Shown here piece by piece: positions 34,874-43,247 of a stretch of DNA of 64,000 nt; positions within the stretch are counted from its first letter, which is position 1, and each line of letters begins with the position of its first letter. Origin of the DNA: Burkholderiaceae bacterium (GTDB lineage: Bacteria > Pseudomonadota > Gammaproteobacteria > Burkholderiales > Burkholderiaceae_C); contig JAKLLA010000005.1 in the NCBI GenBank assembly GCA_023150375.1, positions 62,001-126,000 on the forward strand, written 5' to 3'. The notes under the pieces were generated by a model. That model searched no databases, had not been told where the DNA came from, and saw only the letters and a program-made list of their open reading frames with translations. A program made the translations under genes and the position numbers.

Positions 34874-36349
34874 ATGACGATGCCTGATCTGCTCAACCGC
34901 CCGCTGCGCTGCCTGATCGACGGCCAGTGGCGCGACGCTGCCCGTGGCGCCACGCTGCCGGTCACCAACCCGAGCACTGGCGAGGTGTTCGCCCAGGCGG
35001 CCGCGGGCGAGGCGGCCGACATCGATGCGGCGGTGGCCGCCGCGCGCCGCGCCTTCGAGTCCGGGCCCTGGTCGAGGATGCCGCCCGCCGGCCGCCAGCG
35101 CCTGCTGTGGCGGCTGGCCGAGCTGATCGACGCCCATGCCGACGAACTGGCGCTGCTGGAGGTGCTCAACACCGGCAAGCCATTGAAGATCGCGCGCATG
35201 TTCGACATCGGCCTGGCCGCGGAATGCCTGCGCTACCACGCCGGCTGGGCGACCAAGCTGGAGGGTGCGACGCGCGACGTCTCGCTGCCCGGGAACTGGC
35301 ATGCCTATACGCTGCGCGAGCCGGTGGGCGTGGCCGGCCTGATCGTGCCCTGGAACGTGCCGCTGCCCATGGCGGTGGGCAAGATCGCCCCGGCCCTGGC
35401 AGCAGGCTGCACCGTGGTGCTCAAGCCCGCAGAGCTGACGCCACTGACCGCCGTGCGGCTGGGCGAGCTGATCGTCGAGGCCGGCTTCCCGCCCGGCGTG
35501 GTCAACATCGTCAGCGGCCTGGGCAGCACTGCCGGGCAGGCGCTGGTCGACCACCCGGGGGTGGACAAGATCTCCTTCACCGGCTCCACCGCGGTGGGCC
35601 AGCGCATCCTGGCCTCGGCGGCGGGCAACCTCAAGCGCCTGTCGCTGGAGCTGGGTGGCAAGAGCCCGGTCTTCATCTTTGCCGACGCCGACCTGGAGCG
35701 CGCCACCGACGCTGCCGCGCGCGGCATCTTCGCCAACAGCGGCCAGGTCTGCGCCGCGGGTTCGCGCCTGTTCGTGCAGCGATCGGTGGCCGACCGGGTG
35801 TTCGAGGGGATCGCCGAGCGCGCCCGCCGCCTGCGCGTGGCGCCCGGGCTGGAACCCGACGCCGAGATGGGCCCGCTGATCTCGGCGCGCCAGCGCGAGC
35901 GCGTGCTGGGCTACATCGACAGCGGCCGCGCGCAGGGCGCCGAGGTGCTGGCCGGCGGTGAGGCGCTGGACGGCCCGGGCTACTTCGTCCAGCCCACCGT
36001 GATGGTGAACACCCGGCCGGACATGACGATGGTGCGCGAGGAGATCTTCGGCCCGGTGCTGTCCACCTTCGTCTTCGACGACGAGGAGTCGGTCGAGCAG
36101 CTCGCCGCGCGCGGCAACGACAGCGCCTACGGCCTGTCGGCCTCGATCTGGACCCGCGACCTGGGCCGAGCCCACCGCCTGGTGCGCAGGATCCGCAGCG
36201 GCGTGGTGCGCGTCAACGCCGCGGTGGCACCGGACTTCGCGATGCCCTTCGGCGGCGTCAAGCTCTCCGGCTGGGGCCGCGAGAACGGGCGCGAGGGCGT
36301 GGAGAGCTACACCGAGCTGAAATCGGTGGCGATGTATCTGGGCGGCTGA
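34874..36349 (+). CDS. NAD(P)-dependent aldehyde dehydrogenase
   Basis: A 491-residue ALDH. Cofactor binding is by PWNVPLPMAVGKIAPALAAG and FTGSTAVGQRIL. The general base Glu is in LSLELGGKSPVF. The nucleophile Cys is in NSGQVCAAGSRLFVQ. The C-terminal PFGGVKLSGWGRENGREGVE is typical. It probably oxidises the aldehyde made by the GMC enzyme or released by side-chain cleavage. AGGAG precedes ATG 34874. It is the last gene of the rightward arm; the 46 bases to the next, convergent gene contain two GGCGCC palindromes but no T-tract. Confidence 0.95.
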   Translation: MTMPDLLNRPLRCLIDGQWRDAARGATLPVTNPSTGEVFAQAAAGEAADIDAAVAAARRAFESGPWSRMPPAGRQRLLWRLAELIDAHADELALLEVLNTGKPLKIARMFDIGLAAECLRYHAGWATKLEGATRDVSLPGNWHAYTLREPVGVAGLIVPWNVPLPMAVGKIAPALAAGCTVVLKPAELTPLTAVRLGELIVEAGFPPGVVNIVSGLGSTAGQALVDHPGVDKISFTGSTAVGQRILASAAGNLKRLSLELGGKSPVFIFADADLERATDAAARGIFANSGQVCAAGSRLFVQRSVADRVFEGIAERARRLRVAPGLEPDAEMGPLISARQRERVLGYIDSGRAQGAEVLAGGEALDGPGYFVQPTVMVNTRPDMTMVREEIFGPVLSTFVFDDEESVEQLAARGNDSAYGLSASIWTRDLGRAHRLVRRIRSGVVRVNAAVAPDFAMPFGGVKLSGWGRENGREGVESYTELKSVAMYLGG

Positions 36350-36395
36350 GGCGCCGTGCGTCGAGGCGCCCGGCGTCCAGAGCCACGTGGCGAAG

Positions 36396-36839
36396 TCAGC
36401 GGGCGCCGAGCACGGACTGCAGCTTCGCCGTGTCGACGTACTGCTCGAGCAGACCCATTCTCGCCGCCACCTCCCGGTCGGACATCAGCTCCTGCATGGC
36501 GAGCTGGCCCAGCACATTGAAACCGGCCTGGATTGCCGCGCCGCCCCGGGCCTGGACGGCCGCACGAGCTTGCTCGGGGCACGATTCCACCATCAGCCGG
36601 GTGAACAGCTCGCCGGCGGTCTTCGACGATTCCTGTGGCGCCGTCGGCGCCAGTTCGGCGATGGCGCGCATCTCGGGATGGGCGCCCATGGCCACGAAGA
36701 TCCAGCGCGCCAGGTCCTTGCGGTCCTTGCCCGTGGTGTGGTCGGCCAGGCACTTGGAGAATGCGTCGACCGCAGGTTGTGCGGCTGCGCCCACGGTGAA
36801 CGATGCAAGGGCCAGTGCGAGAAGGGAGTGCTTGATCAT
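36396..36839 (-). CDS. Exported small protein of unknown function
   Basis: The 147-residue product has a clear Sec signal peptide, MIKHSLLALALASFTVGAAA, with cleavage after AAA-Q. The mature part is mainly helical, with two Cys (SKCLADHTTG, VESCPEQARA) that could form a disulfide. I do not recognise a family. It is convergent with the ALDH gene and lies 81 bases downstream of the Roadblock-like gene on the same strand. An upstream in-frame ATG at 36887 would precede the signal peptide and is unlikely. Confidence 0.75.
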   Translation of the reverse strand: MIKHSLLALALASFTVGAAAQPAVDAFSKCLADHTTGKDRKDLARWIFVAMGAHPEMRAIAELAPTAPQESSKTAGELFTRLMVESCPEQARAAVQARGGAAIQAGFNVLGQLAMQELMSDREVAARMGLLEQYVDTAKLQSVLGAR

Positions 36840-36920
36840 CGGCGGTCGTGAGGAATCGGGAATGGGGAGGTCGGCCCTGGCGCGCATCCGGTGCGACCGG
36901 GCAATACCGGGGCGTGGAGT

Positions 36921-38471
36921 TCAGTCCACCGGCGCACGCGGCAGCGCCGCGTCCATCGCCATGATGCGCGGGCGCAGCTGGGCCCAGTTGGCCTGCGCCG
37001 GACGATAGACCACGTGCAGCACCAGGCCGGGCAGGGCGTGCAGGCGGCGCAGGCCCAGGGAGAACTCGCCGCCCTTGACGAGCAGCTCCTCGGCGGGCTC
37101 GGGCAGGCCCAGATGCTTGCGGCTGGTGTTGGCGGCGGTGAGCAGCAGGGTGCCGCGGCGGGCCAGGTCGGTGGCGCTCTGGACCTGGCCGGCGAAGGCC
37201 CGCACCTTGCTGCTGGCCAGGTCGAAGAGGCAGCAGGCCTGCACGCCGGGCTGCTGGGCCACTTCCTCGACCAGGCGCTGCAGCGCGTCCTGCGCGCGCG
37301 GCGGGGTCTGCCGGGCCGGGGTGGGCGGCATCGGGCGCAGGGCGTCGTGGCCGGGGGCGGCCTGCGGCAGGCGGGTGACCATGCCGGGCTGGCCCAGCTC
37401 GGCCTGCTGCTGGTTCCAGGCCGCGCTGAGCAGCGACCAGGCGTCGGCCGGGCGGGTGGCCACCGAGCCGACCTGGGTGTGGATGCCCGTGCCCGCGCCC
37501 AGCGCGCGCGCCAGGGTGGTGAGGGCGGCGACCGGGCCGGCGACCAGCGGCATGAAGACCAGGTGGCGGCATTCCCAGTCGCTCGAGAACACCGCCTGGC
37601 GCAGCGGCTGCAGCTGTTCGGACAGGGCATGCACGGGGATGTCGCCCACCATCACCACGGCCAGCGCCGCGCGGCAGAGCAGCACGCGCGACAGGGAGTG
37701 GCGCACCGCCGTGTCGGCCTCGTCGGCGTCGGTGGCGTACAGGCGCACATGGCCCTGGTCCTCGCTGGGGCAGTCGACGTAGTCGAGCACGGCCAGCGTG
37801 GTGCCGAAGCCCTGGCGGCGGATGACCAGGCGCTGCACCGGCTGGCCGGCGGCAGCGGCCACGGCATGCAGCAGGTGGCGCGAGGCCAGGCAGGCCAGGT
37901 CGTGCACCGCGATGTAGCTGGGGCGCAGGTGCTCGAACTGCTGCTGCAGCGCCTCGCCGGGCTCGCAGGCCACGAAGAGCTCGCGGGTGTGGTTGCCCAC
38001 GGCCCGGCCGATGTCGCTGCGGCCGTCGAGGTAGTCGTCCTCGTTGCGCTGCCACTGTGTGGGCGGCTGGGTGTCGGACTCGGGTTCGCCGGTCGCGGCC
38101 GGGCTGCTCGGCAGCCCCGCTGCGGGGCGCTGCGGCAGGGGCGGCACCACCGGTGCAGGCGCGACCGCCGGGCGTGCCGCGGCAGCGCGGGCGACTTCCA
38201 GCAGGTTCGGCGCGGGGGGCAGGCCGGGCGGGGCCGGGCCGCGCGCGGTCGTGGGTCCGGCGGGACGGGCTGGCGGGCGGGAGGCCGCGGGGGGCAGGCT
38301 GCCGGCGGCACGTGCGGCCTGTTCCAGCGTGCCGCCCACGGGCAGCGGGCGCAGCCGCGTCACCGGGCCGCCGTCGGCCGGGCCGGTACGCGGGACGCCG
38401 GGCAGGGGGGCGGTGCTGCTGCCAGAAGGGCGGTCCGGCGGGGCAAGCCGGGGGTCCGGGGGGGAAGCCAT
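36921..38471 (-). CDS. Roadblock/LC7-like domain protein, paralog A
   Basis: A 516-residue protein starting MASPPDPR. Residues 1-150 are Pro/Ala-rich and probably disordered. A conserved domain follows (RELFVACEPGEALQQQFEHL, GQPVQRLVIRRQGFGTTLAV, HLVFMPLVAGPVAALTTLAR). After a second linker, the last 120 residues (LVEEVAQQPGVQACCLFDLA to the end) have the alternating helix/strand pattern of Roadblock/LC7 domains. The genes at 42112 and 43248 share this plan. Function unknown; Roadblock proteins often regulate small Ras-like GTPases such as MglA, but none is nearby. Divergent from nadB. Confidence 0.75.
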   Translation of the reverse strand: MASPPDPRLAPPDRPSGSSTAPLPGVPRTGPADGGPVTRLRPLPVGGTLEQAARAAGSLPPAASRPPARPAGPTTARGPAPPGLPPAPNLLEVARAAAARPAVAPAPVVPPLPQRPAAGLPSSPAATGEPESDTQPPTQWQRNEDDYLDGRSDIGRAVGNHTRELFVACEPGEALQQQFEHLRPSYIAVHDLACLASRHLLHAVAAAAGQPVQRLVIRRQGFGTTLAVLDYVDCPSEDQGHVRLYATDADEADTAVRHSLSRVLLCRAALAVVMVGDIPVHALSEQLQPLRQAVFSSDWECRHLVFMPLVAGPVAALTTLARALGAGTGIHTQVGSVATRPADAWSLLSAAWNQQQAELGQPGMVTRLPQAAPGHDALRPMPPTPARQTPPRAQDALQRLVEEVAQQPGVQACCLFDLASSKVRAFAGQVQSATDLARRGTLLLTAANTSRKHLGLPEPAEELLVKGGEFSLGLRRLHALPGLVLHVVYRPAQANWAQLRPRIMAMDAALPRAPVD

Positions 38472-38652
38472 GCCAAGGGCACCTGCGAAGACCGTGAATC
38501 GGTGCACTGTCGGGGGCGGCGCGCGACCCCGTCCCAGCGATACGGATGTGGTGCATCCTATCATTCGTGTCCTGTGTCACGATCCAGCCTGCAGCCGCGG
38601 GCGCCGTGGCAGAACGGGACGCCGCCGGGCGTCGTGTCGTAGGCAACGCCGC

Positions 38653-40383
38653 ATGTCATCCTCGTCCGCTTTGACTTCCTCCTCCTCCCCCTCCGATTCC
38701 TCCGCCGTCCCGTCGTCCGCCGCGCTGCCGGTGGTGATCGTGGGAGCGGGTCTGGCCGGCCTCACCGTGGCGTTGCACCTGGCGCGCGAGCGCCGCGTGA
38801 TCGTGCTGGCCAAGCGCAACCTGGACGAGGCCGCCACCGCCTGGGCGCAGGGTGGCATCGTCGGCGTGCTGGGCGACGACGACAGCGTGGAGAGCCATGT
38901 GCGCGACACCCAGGAGGCCGGCGCCGGCCTGGTCGACGAGCACACCGCACGCTTCATCGCCGAGCGCAGCGCTGGCGCGATCGAGTGGCTGGTGGAGCGG
39001 GGCGTGCCCTTCTCGCCCGATCCAGGCGGCCCGCTGGGCCTGCACCTGACGCGCGAGGGCGGCCATGCCGTGCGCCGCATCGCCCACGCGGCCGACGCCA
39101 CCGGCAAGGCGATCCACGAGGCGCTGCTCGACGAGGTGCGCCAGAACCCGAACATCGACTTGCGCGTGGGCTGGATGGCCATCGACGTGATCACGCCGCA
39201 CCACCTGCGCAGCGAGGCCGCGCCGCAGTGCTACGGGGTGTATGCGCTGGACATCGCGCGCCAGCGGGTCGAGACCCTGGCGGCCAGCGCGGTGGTGCTG
39301 GCCAGCGGCGGGGTGGGCAAGGTGTACCGCTACACCAGCAACCCGGACACTGCCACCGGCGACGGCATCGCGATGGCCTGGCGGGCCGGCTGCCGGGTGG
39401 GCAACATGGAGTTCGTGCAGTTCCACCCGACCTGCCTGTACCACCCCACCGACCGCAGCTTCCTGATCACCGAGGCGCTGCGCGGCGAGGGCGGCCTGCT
39501 CAAGCTGCCGCATGTGGAGGGCGAGGCGGCGCGCTTCATGCCCGCGCACGATCCCCGCGCCGAGCTGGCGCCGCGCGACGTGGTGGCCCGGGCGATCGAT
39601 TTCGAGATGAAGCGCCATGGCCTGGACTACGTGCACCTGGACGCGACGCATCTGGGGGCGGAGTTCCTGAAGTCGCACTTCCCGACCATCCACGCGCGCT
39701 GCCTGGCGCTGGGCATCGACATCACGAAGGAGCCGATCCCGGTGGTGCCGGCGGCGCACTACACCTGCGGCGGGGTGGTCACCGACCTGCACGGGCGCAC
39801 CGACCTGCCGGGGCTGTATGCCGTGGGCGAGACCACCTACACCGGCCTGCACGGCGCCAACCGGCTGGCCAGCAATTCGCTGCTCGAGTGCGTGGTGCTG
39901 GGCCGTACCTGCGCCGAGACCATCCTGGGCGCGCCGGTGCCGGCGCAGCCCGCGCTGCCGGCCTGGGACGAGAGCCAGGTGGAGAACGCCGACGAGCAGG
40001 TCGTCATCTCGCACAACTGGGACGAGCTGCGCCTGCTGATGTGGAACTACGTGGGCATCGTGCGCACCACGCGGCGGCTGGAGCGGGCCATGCACCGCAT
40101 CCGCCTGCTGCGCGACGAGATCGAGGACTACTACGCCAACTTCCGCGTCAACCGCGACCTGCTGGAGCTGCGCAACCTGGTCGAGTGCGCCGAGCTGATC
40201 GTGCGCTCGGCGCTGCTGCGCCACGAGAGCCGCGGGCTGCACTACAGCCGCGACTTCCCGAACGCGCTGCCGGTGAGCTTCCCGACCGTGCTGGGCCGCG
40301 AGGCCAGGAGCCGCCGGGCGCGCGATTCGCTGGCCGGGGCCGGCAGCGGCGGATCGGTGTTCGGCAACAGCCGCTGGATCTGA
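38653..40383 (+). CDS. nadB: L-aspartate oxidase NadB
   Basis: A 576-residue flavoprotein of de novo NAD synthesis that oxidises L-aspartate to iminoaspartate, which is passed to NadA. VVIVGAGLAGLTVALHLA binds FAD. ATAWAQGGIVGVLGDDDS, HTYC-type HYTCGGVVTDLHGRTDLPG and GLYAVGETTYTGLHGANRLA are NadB/succinate dehydrogenase family signatures. SNSLLECVVLGR closes the FAD domain. The first 25 residues are Ser-rich and atypical. Its partner nadA is on the opposite strand 460 bases away, and no nadC is in the window. Confidence 0.96.
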   Translation: MSSSSALTSSSSPSDSSAVPSSAALPVVIVGAGLAGLTVALHLARERRVIVLAKRNLDEAATAWAQGGIVGVLGDDDSVESHVRDTQEAGAGLVDEHTARFIAERSAGAIEWLVERGVPFSPDPGGPLGLHLTREGGHAVRRIAHAADATGKAIHEALLDEVRQNPNIDLRVGWMAIDVITPHHLRSEAAPQCYGVYALDIARQRVETLAASAVVLASGGVGKVYRYTSNPDTATGDGIAMAWRAGCRVGNMEFVQFHPTCLYHPTDRSFLITEALRGEGGLLKLPHVEGEAARFMPAHDPRAELAPRDVVARAIDFEMKRHGLDYVHLDATHLGAEFLKSHFPTIHARCLALGIDITKEPIPVVPAAHYTCGGVVTDLHGRTDLPGLYAVGETTYTGLHGANRLASNSLLECVVLGRTCAETILGAPVPAQPALPAWDESQVENADEQVVISHNWDELRLLMWNYVGIVRTTRRLERAMHRIRLLRDEIEDYYANFRVNRDLLELRNLVECAELIVRSALLRHESRGLHYSRDFPNALPVSFPTVLGREARSRRARDSLAGAGSGGSVFGNSRWI

Positions 40384-40385
40384 AC

Positions 40386-40475
40386 GCTTCCAGCGGCCGC
40401 CGTGGACCCGGCTCTGCCGGGCCACCGGCGGTGCCCCCTGGGGGGAGCGCCGTCAGGCGCAACGGCGGGGAGTCA
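40386..40475. repeat. GC-rich palindromic element between convergent nadB and ComFB-like genes
   Basis: The 89-base convergent spacer contains CCCGGCTCTGCCGGGCC and GTGCCCCCTGGGGGGAGCGC, two near-perfect hairpins. No T-tract follows, but the position suggests a bidirectional 3'-end or mRNA-protecting element. Confidence 0.5.
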
Positions 40476-40757
40476 TCTCCGGGCTCGCATGGCGATGCGC
40501 GCCTGCACGAACTCGAAGGCGAAGGCCACGGCCTCGCTGATGGTCTGCTCCATGCCCAGGCGTTCCTTCTCGGTGAGGTAGAACGACAGGTCCACCGAGT
40601 GGCGGATGTAGCGCGCGCCCAGGCGGTTCAACGCCACGCAGGCCACATCGGGCAGGGCGGCTTCGTCCAGGTAGGGGTAGCTGGGGGCGAGCCGGGCCAC
40701 CGCGTCGAACACCGGGCGTTCGTAGTGGTTGTGGACGGAGCTGAAGTCGACGGACAT
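40473..40757 (-). CDS. ComFB-like (late competence development family) protein
   Basis: A 94-residue protein. The phrases VHNHYERPVFDAVARLAP and PDVACVALNRLGARYIRH match the ComFB fold as I know it, but the Cys pair of the Bacillus family is not present. ComFB relatives have been reported as cyclic dinucleotide binders, so a signalling role is possible. It is downstream of nadA on the same strand, 88 bases apart. The family call is moderate and rests on motif memory. Confidence 0.65.
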   Translation of the reverse strand: MSVDFSSVHNHYERPVFDAVARLAPSYPYLDEAALPDVACVALNRLGARYIRHSVDLSFYLTEKERLGMEQTISEAVAFAFEFVQARIAMRARR

Positions 40758-40845
40758 GGCGCGTTCCGGGTGATCACGGGATGGCGCCTATATCGGCAGC
40801 GGCGCTGCCGGACTTGAACAATCCGTGCCGGCCCGGCCCGGCGCC

Positions 40846-41949
40846 TCAGGCCGCGCCGATGTTCGGGACCAGCCCGGCCGGTGCGGGGGCGGCCTGGTGG
40901 GCCGTGAAGTCGAGCATGCGCTCGATGCAGCCCAGCGCGCGCAGGCGCACCGGCTCGTCGATGTGCACCTCGCCGACGCCGCGCTCGAGGCAGTCGACCA
41001 CGCCCTGCAGGCCGTTCATGGCCATCCAGGGGCAGTGCGCGCAGCTTTTGCAGGTGGCGCTGTTGCCGGCGGTGGGGGCCTCGAGCAGCACCTTGCCGGG
41101 GGCGGCCTGGCGCATGCGGTGGAACATGCCGCGGTCGGTGGCGACGATGAACTCGGGCGCGTCCAGCTCGATCACCGCCTTCAGCAGCCGGGCGGTGGAG
41201 CCCACCACGTCGGCCTGGGCCACCACGCTTTCGGGCGATTCGGGGTGCACCAGCACCTTGGCCTTCGGGTGCTCGCGGCGCAGCAGCTCGAGCTCGAGGC
41301 CCTTGAACTCGTCGTGCACGATGCAGGCGCCGTTCCACATCAGCATGTCCGCACCGGTCTCGCGCTGGATGTAGCCGCCCAGGTGGCGGTCGGGCGCCCA
41401 GAGGATCTTGCGGCCCTGCGCCTTCAGGTGCGCGACGATGGGCAGTGCGCAGGAACTGGTGACCATCCAGTCGGCGCGGGCCTTCACCGCGGCGCTGGTG
41501 TTGGCGTAGACCACCACGGTGCGGTCCGGGTGGGCATCGCAGAAGCGGGCGAAGTCCTCGGCCGGGCAGCCCAGGTCGAGCGAGCAGGTGGCCTCCAGAT
41601 CGGGCATCAGCACCTGCTTGTGCGGCGAGAGGATCTTGGCCGTCTCGCCCATGAAGCGCACGCCGGCCACCACCAGGGTGCGCGCGGCATGGTCGCGGCC
41701 GAAGCGGGCCATTTCGAGCGAGTCGGAGACGCAGCCGCCGGTCTCCTGTGCGAGGTCCTGCAGGTCGCCGTCGACGTAGTAGTGCGCCACCAGCACCGCG
41801 CCGCGTTCGGCCAGCAACTGGCGGGCGCGGGCCTTCAGCGCATCGCGCTGCGCGGGCTGCAGGGGGGCGGGCACCTTGGCCCAGGCGTGGGCGGTGCAAC
41901 TGGCGCCGCTGGCGTCGGGGCGGTCGTAGTCGAAGAGGACGTCGGTCAT
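40846..41949 (-). CDS. nadA: Quinolinate synthase NadA
   Basis: A 367-residue 4Fe-4S enzyme that condenses iminoaspartate and dihydroxyacetone phosphate to quinolinate. [63 protein letters not shown] and [19 protein letters not shown] (cluster Cys) are the NadA hallmarks. The gene lies downstream of the two Roadblock-like genes on the same strand after a 162-base gap, which may hold its own promoter. Confidence 0.97.
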   Translation of the reverse strand: MTDVLFDYDRPDASGASCTAHAWAKVPAPLQPAQRDALKARARQLLAERGAVLVAHYYVDGDLQDLAQETGGCVSDSLEMARFGRDHAARTLVVAGVRFMGETAKILSPHKQVLMPDLEATCSLDLGCPAEDFARFCDAHPDRTVVVYANTSAAVKARADWMVTSSCALPIVAHLKAQGRKILWAPDRHLGGYIQRETGADMLMWNGACIVHDEFKGLELELLRREHPKAKVLVHPESPESVVAQADVVGSTARLLKAVIELDAPEFIVATDRGMFHRMRQAAPGKVLLEAPTAGNSATCKSCAHCPWMAMNGLQGVVDCLERGVGEVHIDEPVRLRALGCIERMLDFTAHQAAPAPAGLVPNIGAA

Positions 41950-42111
41950 GGTCGGCAGCGGTGGGGTCGGTCGGGGCGGGCGGTCCGGTCAGCAGGACAG
42001 ACGGGCCGCGCGCAGGGGCCGGACAGCGGGGCGGCATCGTAGCCGACCCGGGGGCCGTGCGCCGCGGCGGGCGTATCGTGGTCGGCAGGTCCGGCGTCGT
42101 CGTCGTGCGCC

Positions 42112-43227
42112 TCAGATGAGGTGGTTGCGCGCCAATGCAAGGTGCCAGCGCAGGCCGGCGGGGTCGGACCAGCGCCGCTCGGCCACGCAGAGCAGCAGCT
42201 GGCCGGGCGAACCCGGCAGGCCCAGCGCGACCTGGTGGCGAGTCGCGCTGCTCCAGGCCAGTTCGGCATCGTCGTCCGCCGCCATGCCGTCCTGCAGGGC
42301 CTGCCAGAGCCGGGCGGCGCGGGTGGCCTCGGCCTCGGCGGGCTCGCCGACCTGGGCGAGCACCCGGCCCTGCACGGCGTCGATCATCAGGCAGGCCCGC
42401 ACGCCCGGGGCACGTGCGGCCAGAGCCAGGGCGGCCTGGCGGGCGTCGGAGGGGTCGCTGGCGGCCACCGGGGCGGTGGGCAGCGCGCCGGCTGCGCCGG
42501 CCTGGCCGGCAGGTCCGATGGCAGCGGCGTGTGCCGAGGCGCTGTTCTCGCTCCGATCGGACGGGTCCGCCAGGAGGGTGTCCAGCAGCTGGCGGCTCCA
42601 GCCGGCATCGGCACCGGCCAGCGTCTCGATCACCTGCACGCGCAGGCCGCGCGGCCAGGCGGCACGGCGCAGCCGGTCGGCCCGGCTGGGCTTGTCGGCC
42701 GGGGTGACAAGCTGCAGCGCCGGGCCGTCCCACTGGTCGGCGCGCACCAGGTCGCCGATGCGGCGCACCAGGTCCTTGTCGCCCGGCCCGCCGGCCAGCA
42801 GCACGGCGCGATCGGCCTGCTCGAGCAGGGTCAGCGCCACGCGGGCGCCGAGCGGGTCGCCGACGGTCGTCAGCACCTCCACGACGCCCCAGTGCTGCGG
42901 GTTGCGGCCCTCGGGCAGCCAGGTGAAGAGAAACTCGGCCAGAGGCTCGCGTGCGCCTTCCTGGCGCAGGCGCACGCGGTGCAGGCGGGTCTGCGCGCCC
43001 ACGGCGAGCTGGGTCAGGCCGAAGCCGCTCCAGCAGCGCCCCGGGTCCCAGACGACCAGGCTGCGCCGAGGTGCCGGGCCATCGCGGGTGAACAGGCCGG
43101 CCAGCGGCGGCGCCACCGGGCTGGCGGAACGGGTGCGCAGTTCGCGGCTGCTGGCGATCGCGGCGGGCATCCCCTCGTCGGTCTGGAGGCGGTCCGGGGC
43201 GGACCAGTGGGCGTGCGTGTCGGGCAA
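42112..43227 (-). CDS. Roadblock/LC7-like domain protein, paralog B
   Basis: About 371 residues from TTG 43227, which has GGAG eight bases upstream; ATG 43170 would give 352. The first domain (RRSLVVWDPGRCWSGFGLTQ, LTLLEQADRAVLLAGG) parallels the N-terminal domain of paralogs A and C but is more diverged. A Gly/Ala/Ser linker leads to a C-terminal Roadblock-like segment (LALAARAPGVRACLMIDAVQ, then GRVLAQVGEP). It starts 20 bases after paralog C, so the two are cotranscribed. No catalytic motif is visible. Confidence 0.7.
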   Translation of the reverse strand: MPDTHAHWSAPDRLQTDEGMPAAIASSRELRTRSASPVAPPLAGLFTRDGPAPRRSLVVWDPGRCWSGFGLTQLAVGAQTRLHRVRLRQEGAREPLAEFLFTWLPEGRNPQHWGVVEVLTTVGDPLGARVALTLLEQADRAVLLAGGPGDKDLVRRIGDLVRADQWDGPALQLVTPADKPSRADRLRRAAWPRGLRVQVIETLAGADAGWSRQLLDTLLADPSDRSENSASAHAAAIGPAGQAGAAGALPTAPVAASDPSDARQAALALAARAPGVRACLMIDAVQGRVLAQVGEPAEAEATRAARLWQALQDGMAADDDAELAWSSATRHQVALGLPGSPGQLLLCVAERRWSDPAGLRWHLALARNHLI

Positions 43228-43247
43228 GGAAGGGTCTCCGGAGCGGT

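Noticed and set aside
32750-36175. A 1,141-codon minus-strand open frame over the crotonase, GMC and ALDH genes
   Set aside because: The sequence is a His/Gln/Arg-rich mirror of three well-supported plus-strand enzymes and has no motif.
36350-36395. GGCGCC palindromes after the ALDH gene as a terminator
   Set aside because: The stems are only six bases and there is no T-run.
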